DNA of 64,000 bases from Chitinophaga costaii. Lineage in GTDB: Bacteria > Bacteroidota > Bacteroidia > Chitinophagales > Chitinophagaceae. The DNA lies in assembly GCF_900094705.1 (NCBI RefSeq), contig NZ_FMAR01000003.1, positions 1 to 64,000 on the forward strand, in the 5' to 3' direction. The notes below the pieces were generated by a model. It was not told where the DNA came from and searched no databases. It saw only the letters and a program-made list of their open reading frames with translations. Below are positions 44,852 through 54,081 of the stretch, one piece after another; position 1 is the first letter of the stretch, and every line of letters starts with the position of its first letter. The position numbers were made by a program, and so were the translations under genes.

Positions 44852-45748
44852 ATGTCTAATATACAGCTTATCATAGAAGAACGCCCGGCAGACATTGGCC
44901 ATTTTTTGGTAGGACGCCTGCTGCCTTTCCGCGAAAAACGCATGGTTGGGCCTTTCATTTTTATTGACCATATGGGACCGGTGCTGATGAGCGATCACCA
45001 GAACCTGGATATAGGCCCGCACCCCCACATTGGGTTGTCTACATTAACCTATTTATTCGAAGGCAATATTATACACCATGATACGCTGGGTACTAACGTG
45101 GAAATAAAACCCGGGCAAGTGAACTGGATGACAGCAGGTAAAGGCATTGTACATTCAGAACGCACTCCGGAACGCTTCCGGCACTCCGATAAACAAATGC
45201 ATGGGATGCAAATATGGGTGGCATTACCCAAAGACCTGGAAGAAATGATGCCTTCATTTTTCCATGCCGAAGAAGATACCATTCCATCCTGGGAACAAAA
45301 CGGCATTCACTATAAACTGATTGCCGGTGAAGTATTGGGTCAACGTTCTCCAGTGCCGGTGTATAGTCCGTTGTACCTGCTGGAACTGAAAAGCGTTCAA
45401 AGGCAAACAATTACACTGGGCGCCGATCTGTTTGGCGAAACTGGGTTGTATATTTTATCCGGACAGATAGAAAGCGAAGGCCATGTTTATGAACCCAAAC
45501 GCATATTGGTGGCTAAAAACAGCAAATTATGCGATTTTGTAATGGCGGAAAATACCACCGTGTTTATCTTTGGCGGCGAACCGTTTGCCGAGCCACGTCA
45601 TATTTACTGGAATTTTGTAGCCAGCACCCTGGAGCTTATTGATCAAGCGAAAGCAGATTGGGCAGCACAGCGTTTTCCCCTTTTACAGGGAGAGCCAGAC
45701 ATTATACCTTTGCCGCCCGTTAGTTCATCCCTCCGGCAAAAATCATAA
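44852..45748 (+). CDS. pirin family protein
   Basis: A 298-residue bicupin. Hallmarks of pirin: GRLLPFREKRMVGPFIFIDH, the iron ligands in IGPHPHIGLSTLTYLFEG and WMTAGKGIVHSER, and EEMMPSFFHAE downstream. Pirins are iron-binding proteins, some with quercetinase activity. The C-terminal cupin is more divergent (GLYILSGQIESEGHVYEP). Convergent with the GAF gene. Confidence 0.94.
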   Translation: MSNIQLIIEERPADIGHFLVGRLLPFREKRMVGPFIFIDHMGPVLMSDHQNLDIGPHPHIGLSTLTYLFEGNIIHHDTLGTNVEIKPGQVNWMTAGKGIVHSERTPERFRHSDKQMHGMQIWVALPKDLEEMMPSFFHAEEDTIPSWEQNGIHYKLIAGEVLGQRSPVPVYSPLYLLELKSVQRQTITLGADLFGETGLYILSGQIESEGHVYEPKRILVAKNSKLCDFVMAENTTVFIFGGEPFAEPRHIYWNFVASTLELIDQAKADWAAQRFPLLQGEPDIIPLPPVSSSLRQKS

Positions 45749-45756
45749 GCTTACAA

Positions 45757-46317
45757 CTAATTAAGCGATTTTCCTTTCAGCAACGACCGCACGCGCAGGC
45801 GCATATTTAGTTCATCCATCACCTGGCTGGCAAGCGCGAACAACTGAAGGGCCTGCGCTTCCGTAATGGATGGATGCGCCACATTGTCTACCGCGCAAAC
45901 GGTACCAATTTGCGTGCCTTCCGGTGTACGCAATGGAGCTCCTACATAAAAGCGAACGGCCTGGTTGTCGTCGTTAATGCCGTTAGCAAATGGATTGGCC
46001 CTGAGCTGGGGAAACTGATGCGTATCCGGAAATACGGTAACCGGACGATTGTGAATGGCAATAGAGCAAAAGCTGGCATAACGCGGTAACACCGTGCAGC
46101 CTTCGTCACCCACATGGCTCTTGAAAAATACGTGGTCACGATCCACAAAATTTACACAAGCAATCGGCGTATTAAAAATACCCATAGCCTTGCGGGCAAT
46201 GTTATCATAAATTTCTTCTGGAGCAGTGTTTAATATCTCATATCGATACAGGTGTTGTAATCTTTCTTTTTCATTGTCGGGTAAGAGAGAAGCGGGAATA
46301 TTGGACGTATAGTGCAT
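45757..46317 (-). CDS. GAF-domain protein
   Basis: A 186-residue protein consisting of one GAF domain (about 20-175). After a short lead (DNEKERLQHLYRYEILNTAP) come TPIACVNFVDRDHVFFKSHVG, SFCSIAIHNRPVTVFPD and FYVGAPLRTPEGTQIGTVCAVD. Stand-alone GAF proteins of this type bind small molecules or sense redox state; the ligand cannot be told. No output domain is attached. Confidence 0.88.
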   Translation of the reverse strand: MHYTSNIPASLLPDNEKERLQHLYRYEILNTAPEEIYDNIARKAMGIFNTPIACVNFVDRDHVFFKSHVGDEGCTVLPRYASFCSIAIHNRPVTVFPDTHQFPQLRANPFANGINDDNQAVRFYVGAPLRTPEGTQIGTVCAVDNVAHPSITEAQALQLFALASQVMDELNMRLRVRSLLKGKSLN

Positions 46318-46659
46318 AGTATAAAAATAAATTCTGAGACCATTTTATTGCAGGCATACTGTATACCGGGGAAGCCTTTTTTGGCGGCAAAGGCAGGCCG
46401 TAGTGGTTGGAAACGCATTAAATTTAAAAAAATCCTGGTACTTAATAAGGCCCTAAAAAGGATTTAGCAAAAACCATCACCCTTTATATATTATTAATTA
46501 ATAAATATGTATAATGCAATCAGGTATAAGTTATTAGCTTGTACATCACTATAAAGATGTGTACGGAATTTCAAATGCTGGGAGGCCGGATAAAAAATTA
46601 TATGCCGGGTGGCTGTGTCCGGCAATAGCTTTCAGGTAACCGGAGTAGCATACGGGAAC
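46318..46659. other. intergenic region
   Basis: About 340 bases between the GAF gene and dusB with no supported gene, no tRNA and no clear terminator. Confidence 0.4.
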
Positions 46660-47697
46660 TTACATGGGGCAGTTTTCGTGGTAGTTCACGAGTTCAATGG
46701 GGCTGTGTGGAATTTCGAAGCCGGCATAAGCGGACTGTACTTCATCCAGCACGCTTTCGATTTCCATCGGATCAGTAGATAATACCAGGCGGCTGCGAAA
46801 CGCCTTGATATTGGGCAAGCCTTTAAGATATTGGAAGTAATGTTTGCGCATATCATAAATGCCCGCTTTAGGGCCTTTCCAGGCCACGGATTTTTGCAGG
46901 TGATACTTACACACGGCTACCCGCTCTTCCAGCGTAGGTGGGGCCAGCATTTCGCCTGTTTTGATATAATGAGCCACCTCCCGGAATATCCAGGGGTAAC
47001 CAATGGCGGCACGGCCAATCATAATGCCATCTACCCCATAGCGGTTTTTGTAGGCCAGCGCTTTTTGAGGCGTATTAATATCGCCGTTGCCAAAAATAGG
47101 AATGTGGATGCGGGGATTGTTTTTTACCTGGGCAATCAGGCTCCAATCGGCCTCGCCCTTGTACATCTGCATGCGGGTGCGGCCATGGATGGAGAGTGCT
47201 GCTATCCCCACGTCCTGGAGGCGCTCGGCCACTTCTTCAATATTCCTGGAGTTTTCATCCCAGCCCAGGCGGGTCTTTACCGTTACGGGCAGGGAGGTAG
47301 CTTTTACACAGGCCGCCGTGAGGCGTACCATGAGGTCTATGTCTTTCAGTACACCCGAGCCTGCGCCTTGGGCCACAATACCTTTTACGGGGCAGCCAAA
47401 GTTGATGTCCAACAGGTCGGGATTCGTGGCGTCCACAATCCGGGAGGCCAGCGACAGGCTTTCTTCGTCGCCGCCGAAAATTTGAATACCCACGGGGCGT
47501 TCGTTGTCAAAAATATCCAGTTTGCGTTTGCACTTAATGGCGTCCCGAATCAGCCCCCCACTGGAAATGAATTCAGTGTAAAGCAGATCCGCCCCATTTT
47601 CTTTGCACACCGCCCGGAACGGAGGGTCCGTAACATCTTCCATGGGCGCCAGGAGCAAGGGAAAGTCCGGCAACTCAATATTGGCAATCTTCACCAC
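46660..47697 (-). CDS. dusB: tRNA-dihydrouridine synthase
   Basis: A 345-residue FMN enzyme reducing uridines in the tRNA D-loop. TIM-barrel motifs: LLLAPMEDVTDPPFRAVC (FMN), TEFISSGGL, QIFGGDEESL, LDINFGCPVKGIVAQGAGSG with the catalytic Cys, SLPVTVKTRLGWDE, LSIHGRTRMQMYKGEADW, IFGNGDI and DGIMIGRAAIGYPWIF. The C-terminal helical domain binds tRNA. Bacteroidota usually have one DusB-type enzyme, hence the symbol. Confidence 0.94.
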   Translation of the reverse strand: MVKIANIELPDFPLLLAPMEDVTDPPFRAVCKENGADLLYTEFISSGGLIRDAIKCKRKLDIFDNERPVGIQIFGGDEESLSLASRIVDATNPDLLDINFGCPVKGIVAQGAGSGVLKDIDLMVRLTAACVKATSLPVTVKTRLGWDENSRNIEEVAERLQDVGIAALSIHGRTRMQMYKGEADWSLIAQVKNNPRIHIPIFGNGDINTPQKALAYKNRYGVDGIMIGRAAIGYPWIFREVAHYIKTGEMLAPPTLEERVAVCKYHLQKSVAWKGPKAGIYDMRKHYFQYLKGLPNIKAFRSRLVLSTDPMEIESVLDEVQSAYAGFEIPHSPIELVNYHENCPM

Positions 47698-47823
47698 TTA
47701 TTTGATAATTGAACTGCAAAAATACTTTAAAAATGGTACAAGGTGATGGATGTCCCCCCGGAGCTTTGCCGCCCGCGCTACACGGTACGGAAGGACGGTA
47801 CCTGGTACATAATACCTTTTCAA

Positions 47824-47831
47824 TACCTTTG
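47824..47831 (+). promoter_or_regulatory. predicted -7 element of the helicase gene
   Basis: TACCTTTG matches TAnnTTTG, 35 bases before the ATG at 47866; the -33 box is weak. Confidence 0.4.
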
Positions 47832-47865
47832 CGCTCATAAAAGCCGCTTACGGTAAACGAACCAC

Positions 47866-49110
47866 ATGAAATTTGAACAATACCATATTTCCCCGGATAT
47901 TAAAAAAAGCCTTGCAGAGCTGGGTTTTCGCCGGCCTACCGATATCCAGTTTAAAGCCATCCCTTCCATTTTAAAAGGTGATGACGTACTGGCCATTGCC
48001 CAAACAGGTACCGGCAAAACAGCCGCTTTTGCCATTCCCATACTAGACCGGTTGCAGCAACAACGCCACCGCACCGGGCCCAATGAGGTGCGCTGCCTGG
48101 TAATGGTACCCACCCGCGAGCTGGCCGTGCAGATATCTGAGGTGTTCAAGGAAATAGGAAAATACACCAGCCTCCATATCCTGGGTCTCTTTGGCGGTGT
48201 AGAGCAAGCCGCACAGATAGCCCAGCTGGAAAAGGGGGTAGATGTGCTGATTGCTACGCCCGGTCGTATGTTCGACCTGATAAACCAGCAGCACATTGAT
48301 CTCAGCCAGGTGCAAACACTCATTCTGGATGAGGCAGATCATATGCTGGACCTGGGCTTTATCCGTGATATCCGCGATGTAATGAAGCACCTACCCCGCC
48401 ATCACCAAACGCTCTTTTTCTCCGCGACGATCGACGAAGAAATTAAAGATCTGGCTTATTCCATTGTGCGAAACGCCATCCGTATCCAGATATCCCCGCA
48501 AGACCCGGTATCTAAAAATGTGAGCCATGCCGTGTCTTACATCGCCATGGACGATAAACGTTTTTTCCTGGAACGCATTGCCAAAGAATTTCCCGATAAA
48601 AAAATATTGGTATTTGTACGCACCAAAGTGCGCGCAGAACGGGTAGCTGCTGCTATGGACCGGGTGGAGATTAAAACCCTGGTTATGCACGGCGGCAAAG
48701 AGCAGCAAGACCGTTTGAAGGTGATGGATGAATTTAAGCAGGGCGATGTTAAAATACTCATCACCACCGATGTAAATGCGCGGGGCATTGATATCCCCAA
48801 CGTAGATTATGTGGTAAACTACGACCTGCCCGACGAACCGGAAAATTATGTACATCGTGTAGGCCGTACCGGCCGGGGCGTACAGAAAGGGCAGGCCATT
48901 TCATTTTGCAGTGAGGAAGAAAAGCCTATTCTTAAGGAAATACAAAAATATTTAGGCAAGGAAATTCACGAGATGAAGATCGATAAAGACGATTACCGGG
49001 AAACCATCGTATTCTCAGAAGAAACGCCCAATGATAACTGGCAGTTGCTGATAGATGAGCATAATGCCGAAATGGATAAACATAAGGGGAAAAAGAAAAA
49101 AAAGAAATAA
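47866..49110 (+). CDS. DEAD-box RNA helicase (RhlE-like)
   Basis: A 414-residue ATP-dependent RNA helicase with all superfamily-2 motifs: Q-motif (FRRPTDIQ, 21-28), motif I AQTGTGKT (45-52), VPTREL, TPGR, motif II DEAD (155-158), SAT (186-188), ARGID and HRVGRTGR. A short C-terminal extension ends in a poly-Lys tail (KGKKKKKK) likely to bind RNA. Probably acts in ribosome assembly or mRNA decay. Confidence 0.95.
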   Translation: MKFEQYHISPDIKKSLAELGFRRPTDIQFKAIPSILKGDDVLAIAQTGTGKTAAFAIPILDRLQQQRHRTGPNEVRCLVMVPTRELAVQISEVFKEIGKYTSLHILGLFGGVEQAAQIAQLEKGVDVLIATPGRMFDLINQQHIDLSQVQTLILDEADHMLDLGFIRDIRDVMKHLPRHHQTLFFSATIDEEIKDLAYSIVRNAIRIQISPQDPVSKNVSHAVSYIAMDDKRFFLERIAKEFPDKKILVFVRTKVRAERVAAAMDRVEIKTLVMHGGKEQQDRLKVMDEFKQGDVKILITTDVNARGIDIPNVDYVVNYDLPDEPENYVHRVGRTGRGVQKGQAISFCSEEEKPILKEIQKYLGKEIHEMKIDKDDYRETIVFSEETPNDNWQLLIDEHNAEMDKHKGKKKKKK

Positions 49111-49136
49111 ACACGCATCCGCTCCGCTCATCATTG

Positions 49137-49172
49137 CTGCCAGCCCCCCAAGGCCGGCAGTTTTTGTTTTTA
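49137..49172 (+). terminator. probable rho-independent terminator
   Basis: CTGCC...GGCAG stem around a C/G-rich interior (CTGCCAGCC and GGCCGGCAG), followed by TTTTTGTTTTT. Ends the helicase gene. Confidence 0.7.
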
Positions 49173-49204
49173 TTGTATCTTTCCGATAGCTAAATGCTAC
49201 ACTC

Positions 49205-49780
49205 ATGGAGCAAACAATGAATTTTCAATGGTATGTGGATTATTACGACAAACTCCTACACGAGCCTAACCCGCCTGCGCCTTATGATCAGCCTAAATAC
49301 ATTGAATTTACCCGGTTAAACCTTGCTCATATGAACCGCTGGATGCGCAGCGGAATATTGCTGCCCGAAACCCAGGCCCTGACGGAAAAAATCACCGCAC
49401 CGCAGCACTGGACGGTGATCACCGAAGCCTGGTGTGCCGATGCCGCCAATACCATTCCTTTTATACGCAAGATAGCTGCGCTCCGGGAACAAATAAAAGT
49501 CACCTATGAATTGCGCGACAGCGCGCCCTTTCGCATTAATAACTATCTCACTGGCACTAGCAAGTCTATTCCTAAACTAATTATTCAGGACAAGGCAGGC
49601 CAGGATATTTTCGTATGGGGTCCGCGCCCGGCAGAGTGCCAGGCATTGTACAATCAACTACAGCAAGAAAAGGCGCCTTTCGAAACCATGAAGGTGGAAA
49701 TGCAAAAATGGTACAACCACGATGCTGGCCGCTCTTTCCAGCAAGAACTGATAGCAGGGCTGGTGCCGCTGCTGGTATAA
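49205..49780 (+). CDS. thioredoxin-fold protein with a single active-site Cys
   Basis: A 191-residue cytosolic protein. After an N-terminal helical region, WTVITEAWCADAANTIPFI sits where a thioredoxin CxxC would be, but reads C-A-D-A, keeping only the first Cys. A later SIPKLIIQD contains the cis-Pro loop. The family is widespread in Bacteroidota as thioredoxin-like protein; with one Cys it might work by glutathionylation or bacillithiol-like chemistry or as a binding fold. Confidence 0.85.
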   Translation: MEQTMNFQWYVDYYDKLLHEPNPPAPYDQPKYIEFTRLNLAHMNRWMRSGILLPETQALTEKITAPQHWTVITEAWCADAANTIPFIRKIAALREQIKVTYELRDSAPFRINNYLTGTSKSIPKLIIQDKAGQDIFVWGPRPAECQALYNQLQQEKAPFETMKVEMQKWYNHDAGRSFQQELIAGLVPLLV

Positions 49781-50054
49781 ACACCTATTCTTTTCATCTA
49801 AAATACCAATTCAGCATTAGACAAACGCCGCGGAAAAAACCTATTTGAAACTATAAAGGTTCTGTTGGTTTTCGCCAGGGTTATAACTGTACTTAAAACA
49901 AAAATCATTCATGGTAATTAGTTAAACCCTTAACTTTAAGCAATACGGGTAATACCAAAATTTATGTCACCACGGTATAGGCAAGGAAATGACCGGAGCC
50001 CTGCGGGCCCATTTTACAATAGTTAGGAATTTTTAAAACGCTAAATCTTATACC

Positions 50055-50894
50055 ATGGCTTACACGATTATGATGACCACCGACTTCAGCGCTTCCACCA
50101 AAAATGCAACGAGGTACGCCCTGGCATTCACACATCAGCAAGCAGCAGCTTTAGACCTGGATTACGTACTGTTGCACATTTATTCCATGCCAGCTACCAT
50201 CAGCGGGGAAGGCGTGGCCCTGGCATCCATTAATGATGATTATGCACATGCCGAAAGGGAATTGGAAATTGAGCTGGATTGGATACGACAAAATTATCCC
50301 CAGCTAAAAGTAAGGTCATTACTGGTGGTGGGTAATATACACGAAGAACTGGTATCGCTAGTGGGCAACGGGAAGGATGTGATCGTGTTCATGGGTGCCG
50401 CCGGCGAGTACGACGATCTGCTCTCCTGGGACAATGAAATTCTGAACTCCCTGCGTAACCTGAAAGCACCGGTATTGCTGGTGCCCCAGCATATGGAATT
50501 TAAACCATTGCGCAACATTGGGTATGCCTGCAATTACAAAAATATCACCAGCCGGTTGCCTTTTCAGCGCCTCATCAATACAGTAGCCCTTGCAGGTGGC
50601 GCACAACTTAAAGTGGTGTATGTAGAAACGCCAGTAATCGATGACCATATCGAGGAAGAGAAAGGGGAGGCTATCCTGAAGGCTGCGCTGGCGCCCGTTA
50701 AGCCGGAATACTTCAAAATGCAAAACTCTCATGTAATAGATGCCATTGCGCAGTTTGTAGCCGATCAGCAAATAGACCTGCTCATCATGGTACCCCGCCA
50801 GCACGGCATCTGGAATAGCCTGTTTCACCGCAGCAATACCAAGGGGCTGGCCCGGCTGAATAAACTGCCCATCCTGGCTTTGCGGGAACTCTAA
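50055..50894 (+). CDS. universal stress protein (tandem UspA)
   Basis: A 279-residue protein with two UspA-type halves: the first (about 1-145) begins TIMMTTDFSASTKNATRYAL and has VIVFMGAAGEYDDLL, and the second (about 150-279) ends in LLIMVPRQHGIWNSLFHRSN with a C-terminal LPILALREL. The ATP-binding G-2x-G-9x-G-S/T motif is degenerate in both halves. Tandem Usps are common in Bacteroidota and are usually induced by stress or stationary phase. Confidence 0.92.
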   Translation: MAYTIMMTTDFSASTKNATRYALAFTHQQAAALDLDYVLLHIYSMPATISGEGVALASINDDYAHAERELEIELDWIRQNYPQLKVRSLLVVGNIHEELVSLVGNGKDVIVFMGAAGEYDDLLSWDNEILNSLRNLKAPVLLVPQHMEFKPLRNIGYACNYKNITSRLPFQRLINTVALAGGAQLKVVYVETPVIDDHIEEEKGEAILKAALAPVKPEYFKMQNSHVIDAIAQFVADQQIDLLIMVPRQHGIWNSLFHRSNTKGLARLNKLPILALREL

Positions 50895-50922
50895 TTATTT
50901 ATAACCTTTTTCATAACATTTG

Positions 50923-50963
50923 CGCGGCAGTGCCTGTTTGTACAGGTGCTTGCCGCACTTTTT
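50923..50963 (+). terminator. probable rho-independent terminator
   Basis: GCGGCAGTGCCTGT and ACAGGTGCTTGCCGC form an imperfect hairpin followed by ACTTTTTATT; it follows the Usp gene and lies between convergent genes. Confidence 0.6.
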
Positions 50964-50964
50964 A

Positions 50965-51906
50965 TTAGCGCTCGTAAGCATTATGAATGCGGTCTATCGG
51001 GTCGGTAAAGGGGCGCAAATGCACTCTCTCGGCAATCTTGGCGGCTTTGTACTGTGCGTCGGCGCGGGCTGCATTGCGTAAAGCCACCCGTTGCTTGTAC
51101 TGGAACCAGCGCTGACCTAATAGTTTGCGCAGCAAATTATCCGTGCGGCGCACCACCAGGATATTCCACAAGCCGGTAAGCCGCTCGGCAAAGGAAGCGG
51201 AGAGTGCCCGGTGGCTTACACTGTAGCCGGCTGTAACGTATTGTATGTAATGCCAGTAGCCGGAGGGAATAAATAACGTATCCCCATGCTCAAGGGTGCA
51301 TTCATACCCTTGCAGGTGGCGTAAGGCAGGATATTGCTCGTAATCCGGGTGCCGCAGATCCGGTGTGCCGTGAAAACTAAAAGGCAGTTTGTACAGGAAC
51401 GGAGACTGATCATTGGCAAAGAGTAATACTTTTTTTACCCCCTGGAATTGTGTCAGGAATACATGCGACATATCGATGTCGTAATGATACCGTACACTGG
51501 AGCCGGCACCGCCAAAAAACATCAGGGGTAGCCAGTTTAGCAGGCCCTTGGCCAGTGGTCTTACTTTAAGTTGCTTTTTTAGCGCAGGATAGTCCATCAA
51601 TATGTTAAAGAGAAAGAGACGGGCCTCTGTGGGGCCAGACTGTATGCGGTCCAGATAGGCGGCAAAAGTGGTTCTTTCTTCTGGAGGACTGGTTACCTTG
51701 TCCGGATGGGCATCTTCACTGCCATGCACCGCTACGGAAGCGGCGCCGGCCTTTTCTTTAAAATACTCCAGATCCCACAGTTGCATGGCTTCACAATCGG
51801 CCACCACAAAATCCTTAAGTATAACGGGTATCCCAGGTTTAAAATAGCGCTGCTGAAATGTTTGCGGATCAATACCGCTAACGGCAGGAATGGATTGAAG
51901 CTGCAT
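50965..51906 (-). CDS. JmjC/cupin-8-like oxygenase-fold protein
   Basis: A 313-residue protein from ATG 51906 (MQLQSIPAVSGIDPQTFQQR); a longer frame to 51978 has no family similarity. The cupin-8 barrel keeps the Fe(II)/2-oxoglutarate facial triad: HYDIDMSHVF (H and D) and a distal His in IPSGYWHYIQY, with PVILKDF near the N-terminus. Members hydroxylate proteins, RNA or small molecules. A basic C-terminal tail (RQTDNLLRKLL-like, then AARADAQYKAAKIAERVHL) could contact nucleic acid. Confidence 0.88.
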   Translation of the reverse strand: MQLQSIPAVSGIDPQTFQQRYFKPGIPVILKDFVVADCEAMQLWDLEYFKEKAGAASVAVHGSEDAHPDKVTSPPEERTTFAAYLDRIQSGPTEARLFLFNILMDYPALKKQLKVRPLAKGLLNWLPLMFFGGAGSSVRYHYDIDMSHVFLTQFQGVKKVLLFANDQSPFLYKLPFSFHGTPDLRHPDYEQYPALRHLQGYECTLEHGDTLFIPSGYWHYIQYVTAGYSVSHRALSASFAERLTGLWNILVVRRTDNLLRKLLGQRWFQYKQRVALRNAARADAQYKAAKIAERVHLRPFTDPIDRIHNAYER

Positions 51907-51989
51907 AAGAACCGAATTTAGTCTACAGGTCTTATGGACTAATATACGGCGTATTTTTATTATGACATAAAAAAACATGGAGCAGGGAA

Positions 51990-52030
51990 AATGAAAAAGG
52001 GCGTAATCCGTGACAGGATTACGCCCTTCA
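51990..52030 (-). terminator. rho-independent terminator of dnaA
   Basis: On the minus strand a perfect 13-bp stem (AAGGGCGTAATCC/GGATTACGCCCTT) with a 6-base loop and a short T-run. It ends dnaA and separates it from the cupin-8 gene. Confidence 0.85.
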
Positions 52031-52061
52031 ATGTTTTTTTTAGCTGAGGTGGGGGGTATTG

Positions 52062-53495
52062 TTACATGGAAGCCAATTGCACTTTCTGTTGAAGCTCCAT
52101 CACATTATCGCGGAAGTTGATATCCGTATCCATCAGATCTTTCACGGTTTGGCAGGAGTGGATCACGGTGGTATGGTCTCGGCCTCCAAAATGTTCACCA
52201 ATGGTTTTAAGTGAGTTTTTGGTAAATGACTTAGCCAGGTACATCGTGATTTGCCGTGCCTGTACAATCTCGCGCTTGCGGGTTTTTTGCAGCAGCTTGT
52301 CGTAAGACACTTCAAAATAATCGCACACCATTTTTTGGATGCTTTCTATGGTAATTTCTTTGGAAGAAGTTTTTACGAAAGATTTCAGCACGCGTTTGGC
52401 CAATTCCAGATCTATCTCCTTACGGTTCAGCGATGACTGGGCCAGCAGGGAGATCAAGGCACCTTCCAGTTCGCGTACATTGCTCTGGATGTTGTAAGCC
52501 ACGTATTTAATGACCTCTTTGGGCATTTCCAGGCCATCGTTGCGCATCTTCATTTCCAGGATCTCCATACGTACTTCAAATTCGGGTACCTGTATGTCGG
52601 CGCTGAGTCCCCAGCGGAAGCGGCTTAGCAAGCGTTCCTGTACCCCGTCGAGGTCCTTGGGCGGCTTATCCGAGGTAAGGATGAGCTGCTTACCGGATTG
52701 GTGCAGGTGATTGAAGATGGCGAAGAAGGCATCCTGCGATTTTTCTGCACGGGCAAAGAATTGGATATCGTCCAGTATCAACACATCTATCAGTTGATAA
52801 AAGTGGATGAAGTCGTTGATGATATTATTCTTCGAGTGATCGATGAACTGGTTGATAAATTTTTCGGCACTTACATATAATACTGCTTTGTTCGGATGAA
52901 TGGTTTTTACTTCATTCCCGATGGCCTGTGCCAAGTGTGTTTTACCAAGGCCCACGCCGCCATAAATAACCAGTGGATTGAAAGAAGTACCACCCGGCTT
53001 TTCGGAAACAGTTTTACCTGCCCGTCTTGCCACGCGGTTGCAATCTCCTTCAATGTAAGCGTCGAAGGTGTAATTAGGATTGAGTTGTGAATCGATCTGT
53101 ACCCTTTTGATACCAGGGATGACGAAAGGATTTTTGACTGGGTTTTGAATAGTTAGCGGAAAATCAACTTCACTGTCCCTTTGCTGCTTGGCAAACTGGG
53201 TGGGCATGTTTACCGTTTTAGGGTGTTGATGCGGTGTGCCATTTTCTACTACAATACGGTATTCCAGTCTTGCCTCCTTGCCCAGCTCACGTTTGATCGT
53301 TTTACCAAGTAAACCAACATAATGTTCTTCGAGGTATTCATAGAAGAATTGACTCGGCACTTGGATAGTTAGAACATTGTTTTCAAGCCCAATCGGTTTA
53401 ATAGGCTCAAACCAGGTTTTAAATGGCTGCCACTCCACAATATCCCTAATTATATTCAGACACCTTTCCCAAACTTGTTCGCAAGTTTTGTTCAT
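52062..53495 (-). CDS. dnaA: chromosomal replication initiator DnaA
   Basis: A 477-residue initiator from ATG 53495 (MNKTCEQVWERCLNIIRD); the longer frame to 53555 adds 20 residues that no DnaA has. Domain I (1-90), a linker (about 90-140), AAA+ domain with Walker A GGVGLGKTHLAQAI, Walker B VLILDDIQFF, sensor region DLDGVQERLLSRFRWGLS, and domain IV with the signature GGRDHTTVIHSC. Opens replication by oligomerising on DnaA boxes; one perfect box lies upstream in the divergent gap. Confidence 0.98.
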   Translation of the reverse strand: MNKTCEQVWERCLNIIRDIVEWQPFKTWFEPIKPIGLENNVLTIQVPSQFFYEYLEEHYVGLLGKTIKRELGKEARLEYRIVVENGTPHQHPKTVNMPTQFAKQQRDSEVDFPLTIQNPVKNPFVIPGIKRVQIDSQLNPNYTFDAYIEGDCNRVARRAGKTVSEKPGGTSFNPLVIYGGVGLGKTHLAQAIGNEVKTIHPNKAVLYVSAEKFINQFIDHSKNNIINDFIHFYQLIDVLILDDIQFFARAEKSQDAFFAIFNHLHQSGKQLILTSDKPPKDLDGVQERLLSRFRWGLSADIQVPEFEVRMEILEMKMRNDGLEMPKEVIKYVAYNIQSNVRELEGALISLLAQSSLNRKEIDLELAKRVLKSFVKTSSKEITIESIQKMVCDYFEVSYDKLLQKTRKREIVQARQITMYLAKSFTKNSLKTIGEHFGGRDHTTVIHSCQTVKDLMDTDINFRDNVMELQQKVQLASM

Positions 53496-53555
53496 TGAGC
53501 TAGAAAAAATTATTTGTTTAGTAATTAAGGTGTTCTCGAAATGTAAAAATTCCAA

Positions 53556-54042
53556 TTGGGATTTAGAAACTTTTTTTTGGACAGGGAAACGAATATCTGT
53601 AGAAAATACTAGAAAAAAAAATTAATCTAACCTTGTTTTAATAGCCTTTAATACAGCCTTCAGATGTCCTGTTTTTGCGCGTTTTAGCCGCCGCTATATA
53701 TTGATTTTACTGCTATCTCAGCTTACCAATTGCTAAAATATATGTAAGCTGATTCCCAATATTTTTCCATTGCTATTCACTTTTTATCGTCCATAAAATA
53801 ATATACCGGCTAAAATAATATAGTACATGACAGGGGAAGTAAGAAACAGCGATAAGATATGGCTTCTTTCATAACCTTTGCAGTACGGTGTGTTACAATT
53901 ATAGCAGGGTATGCCTGCTATTTGGTTTGCCTTCGGTTGGCGCAAACCGGGTTGCAAATTTAGGGGATTGAAAGAGATTATCCACATCCGATGAGGAAAA
54001 ATAAATTTAGGAACTGATTACTCTTTACCTTATCTTTTGCCG
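53556..54042. other. AT-rich divergent region between dnaA and the DUF3127 gene
   Basis: About 490 bases with no supported gene. Long A/T runs occur near 53565-53640 and 53800-53830, and one perfect DnaA box near the right end. It holds the dnaA promoter and could contribute to an origin, but only one box is visible. Confidence 0.45.
53978..53986 (+). promoter_or_regulatory. perfect DnaA box
   Basis: TTATCCACA, the consensus DnaA-binding site, about 480 bases upstream of the dnaA start and 96 before the DUF3127 start. It may mediate autoregulation of dnaA. Confidence 0.6.
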
Positions 54043-54050
54043 TATCTTTG
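54043..54050 (+). promoter_or_regulatory. predicted -7 element of the DUF3127 gene
   Basis: TATCTTTG fits TAnnTTTG and ends 31 bases before ATG 54082. An upstream ATG at 54037 would lie inside this element, so the downstream start is favoured. Confidence 0.5.
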
Positions 54051-54081
54051 GCGATTCAATACAGAAAAAATACTATATAAT

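Noticed and set aside
46831..47712. 293-codon plus-strand frame over dusB
   Set aside because: Antisense shadow of a highly conserved gene; no promoter or family signal.
53556..54081. Calling this region oriC
   Set aside because: Only one DnaA box is visible; a cluster of boxes or GC-skew evidence would be needed.
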